This document shows, piece by piece, positions 35,082 through 35,194 of a stretch of DNA of 35,194 bases. The notes below the pieces were generated by a model that saw nothing but the letters and a program-made list of their open reading frames with translations, was not told where the DNA came from and made no database searches. Source of the stretch: Myxococcus sp. Lineage in GTDB: Bacteria > Myxococcota > Myxococcia > Myxococcales > Myxococcaceae. A program made the translations under genes and the position numbers. Location of the stretch: assembly GCA_014879945.1 (NCBI GenBank), contig JACSRE010000058.1, forward strand, positions 1 through 35,194, in the 5' to 3' direction. The stretch's first letter is position 1. Every line of letters starts with the position of its first letter.

Positions 35082-35194
35082 TCAGCGCGCCGCGGTGGGG
35101 GCCTCACCTTCGGTCTTCTCGGCCTCCACCTGCTTCACGGCATCGCGGGCGGGCGCGACCGGGGCCTCTGCGGCCGCGACGGGTGAGGCCGGCG
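35082..35194 (-). CDS. C-terminal end of an Ala/Pro/Glu-rich protein (cut by window edge)
   Basis: A frame open from the right edge ends at TGA 35082-35084. The visible 36 residues are rich in Ala, Pro, Val, Glu (AAAEAPVAPARDAVKQVEAE near the middle), a low-complexity tail. The gene itself lies outside the window, so nothing can be said of its function. The 207 bases between it and the next gene (34875-35081) hold only a short CCGGG/CCCGG inverted repeat at 35023-35036. Confidence 0.4.
   Translation of the reverse strand, partial: PASPVAAAEAPVAPARDAVKQVEAEKTEGEAPTAAR

Overview
This window comes from a GC-rich delta-type predatory or social bacterium, most likely a myxobacterium (Myxococcota, Cystobacterineae-like). 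The pointers are a C-terminal sorting tail of the MYXO-CTERM kind, MopE-type CNGxDDDCDG motifs, several AgmX/TonB-like C-terminal domains, a very large Ser/Thr kinase-AAA-TPR protein, many Cys-rich lipoproteins, and strong G/C preference at third codon positions. No tRNA, rRNA, CRISPR array, insertion sequence or phage gene is visible.

Layout. 1-5.3 kb (minus): the C-terminally cut kinase/cyclase-like/AAA/TPR protein and a Cys-rich lipoprotein with a 27-bp minisatellite. 5.5-13.0 kb (plus): an RluA-type pseudouridine synthase, a CapA-like protein, a PilT-like protein whose Walker A lysine is replaced by valine, a cystathionine beta-synthase/cysteine synthase-type enzyme with a CBS pair, an AgmX-like membrane protein and a methyltransferase. 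13.0-15.1 kb (minus): biotin carboxyl carrier protein and biotin carboxylase, without a carboxyltransferase.

15.4-21.5 kb (minus) is the most interesting part. Four genes separated by 1, 0 and 4 bases encode, in transcription order, an outer-membrane barrel-like protein with a ComEA-like helix-hairpin-helix domain, a thermonuclease-fold protein, a lipoprotein with four lamin-tail-like domains in a duplicated A-B-A-B order, and a second thermonuclease-fold lipoprotein. All nuclease active-site residues look intact. I infer a cell-surface apparatus that binds and cuts DNA, possibly for DNA uptake or extracellular DNA feeding; the function is untested. Upstream on the same strand lie a one-CxxCH lipoprotein, a small methyltransferase-like protein and a TonB-like protein.

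23.8-25.6 kb: a TetR regulator is divergent from a fatty acid hydroxylase-like gene, with a palindrome on the regulator's start codon, followed by a small exported protein. 25.6-26.0 kb: a roughly 70-bp tandem repeat that begins inside the 3' end of that small gene. 26.0-31.5 kb: an ankyrin protein, a MopE/beta-propeller lipoprotein, BioD, and a translationally coupled pair ending in a matrixin-like metalloprotease. 31.5-32.5 kb: two decayed gene fragments meet head on at a 16-bp perfect palindrome. 32.6-34.9 kb: a large unknown lipoprotein of visibly lower GC. The last 110 bases hold the C-terminus of another minus-strand gene.

All calls come from reading the sequence and from remembered family motifs; no database search was made.
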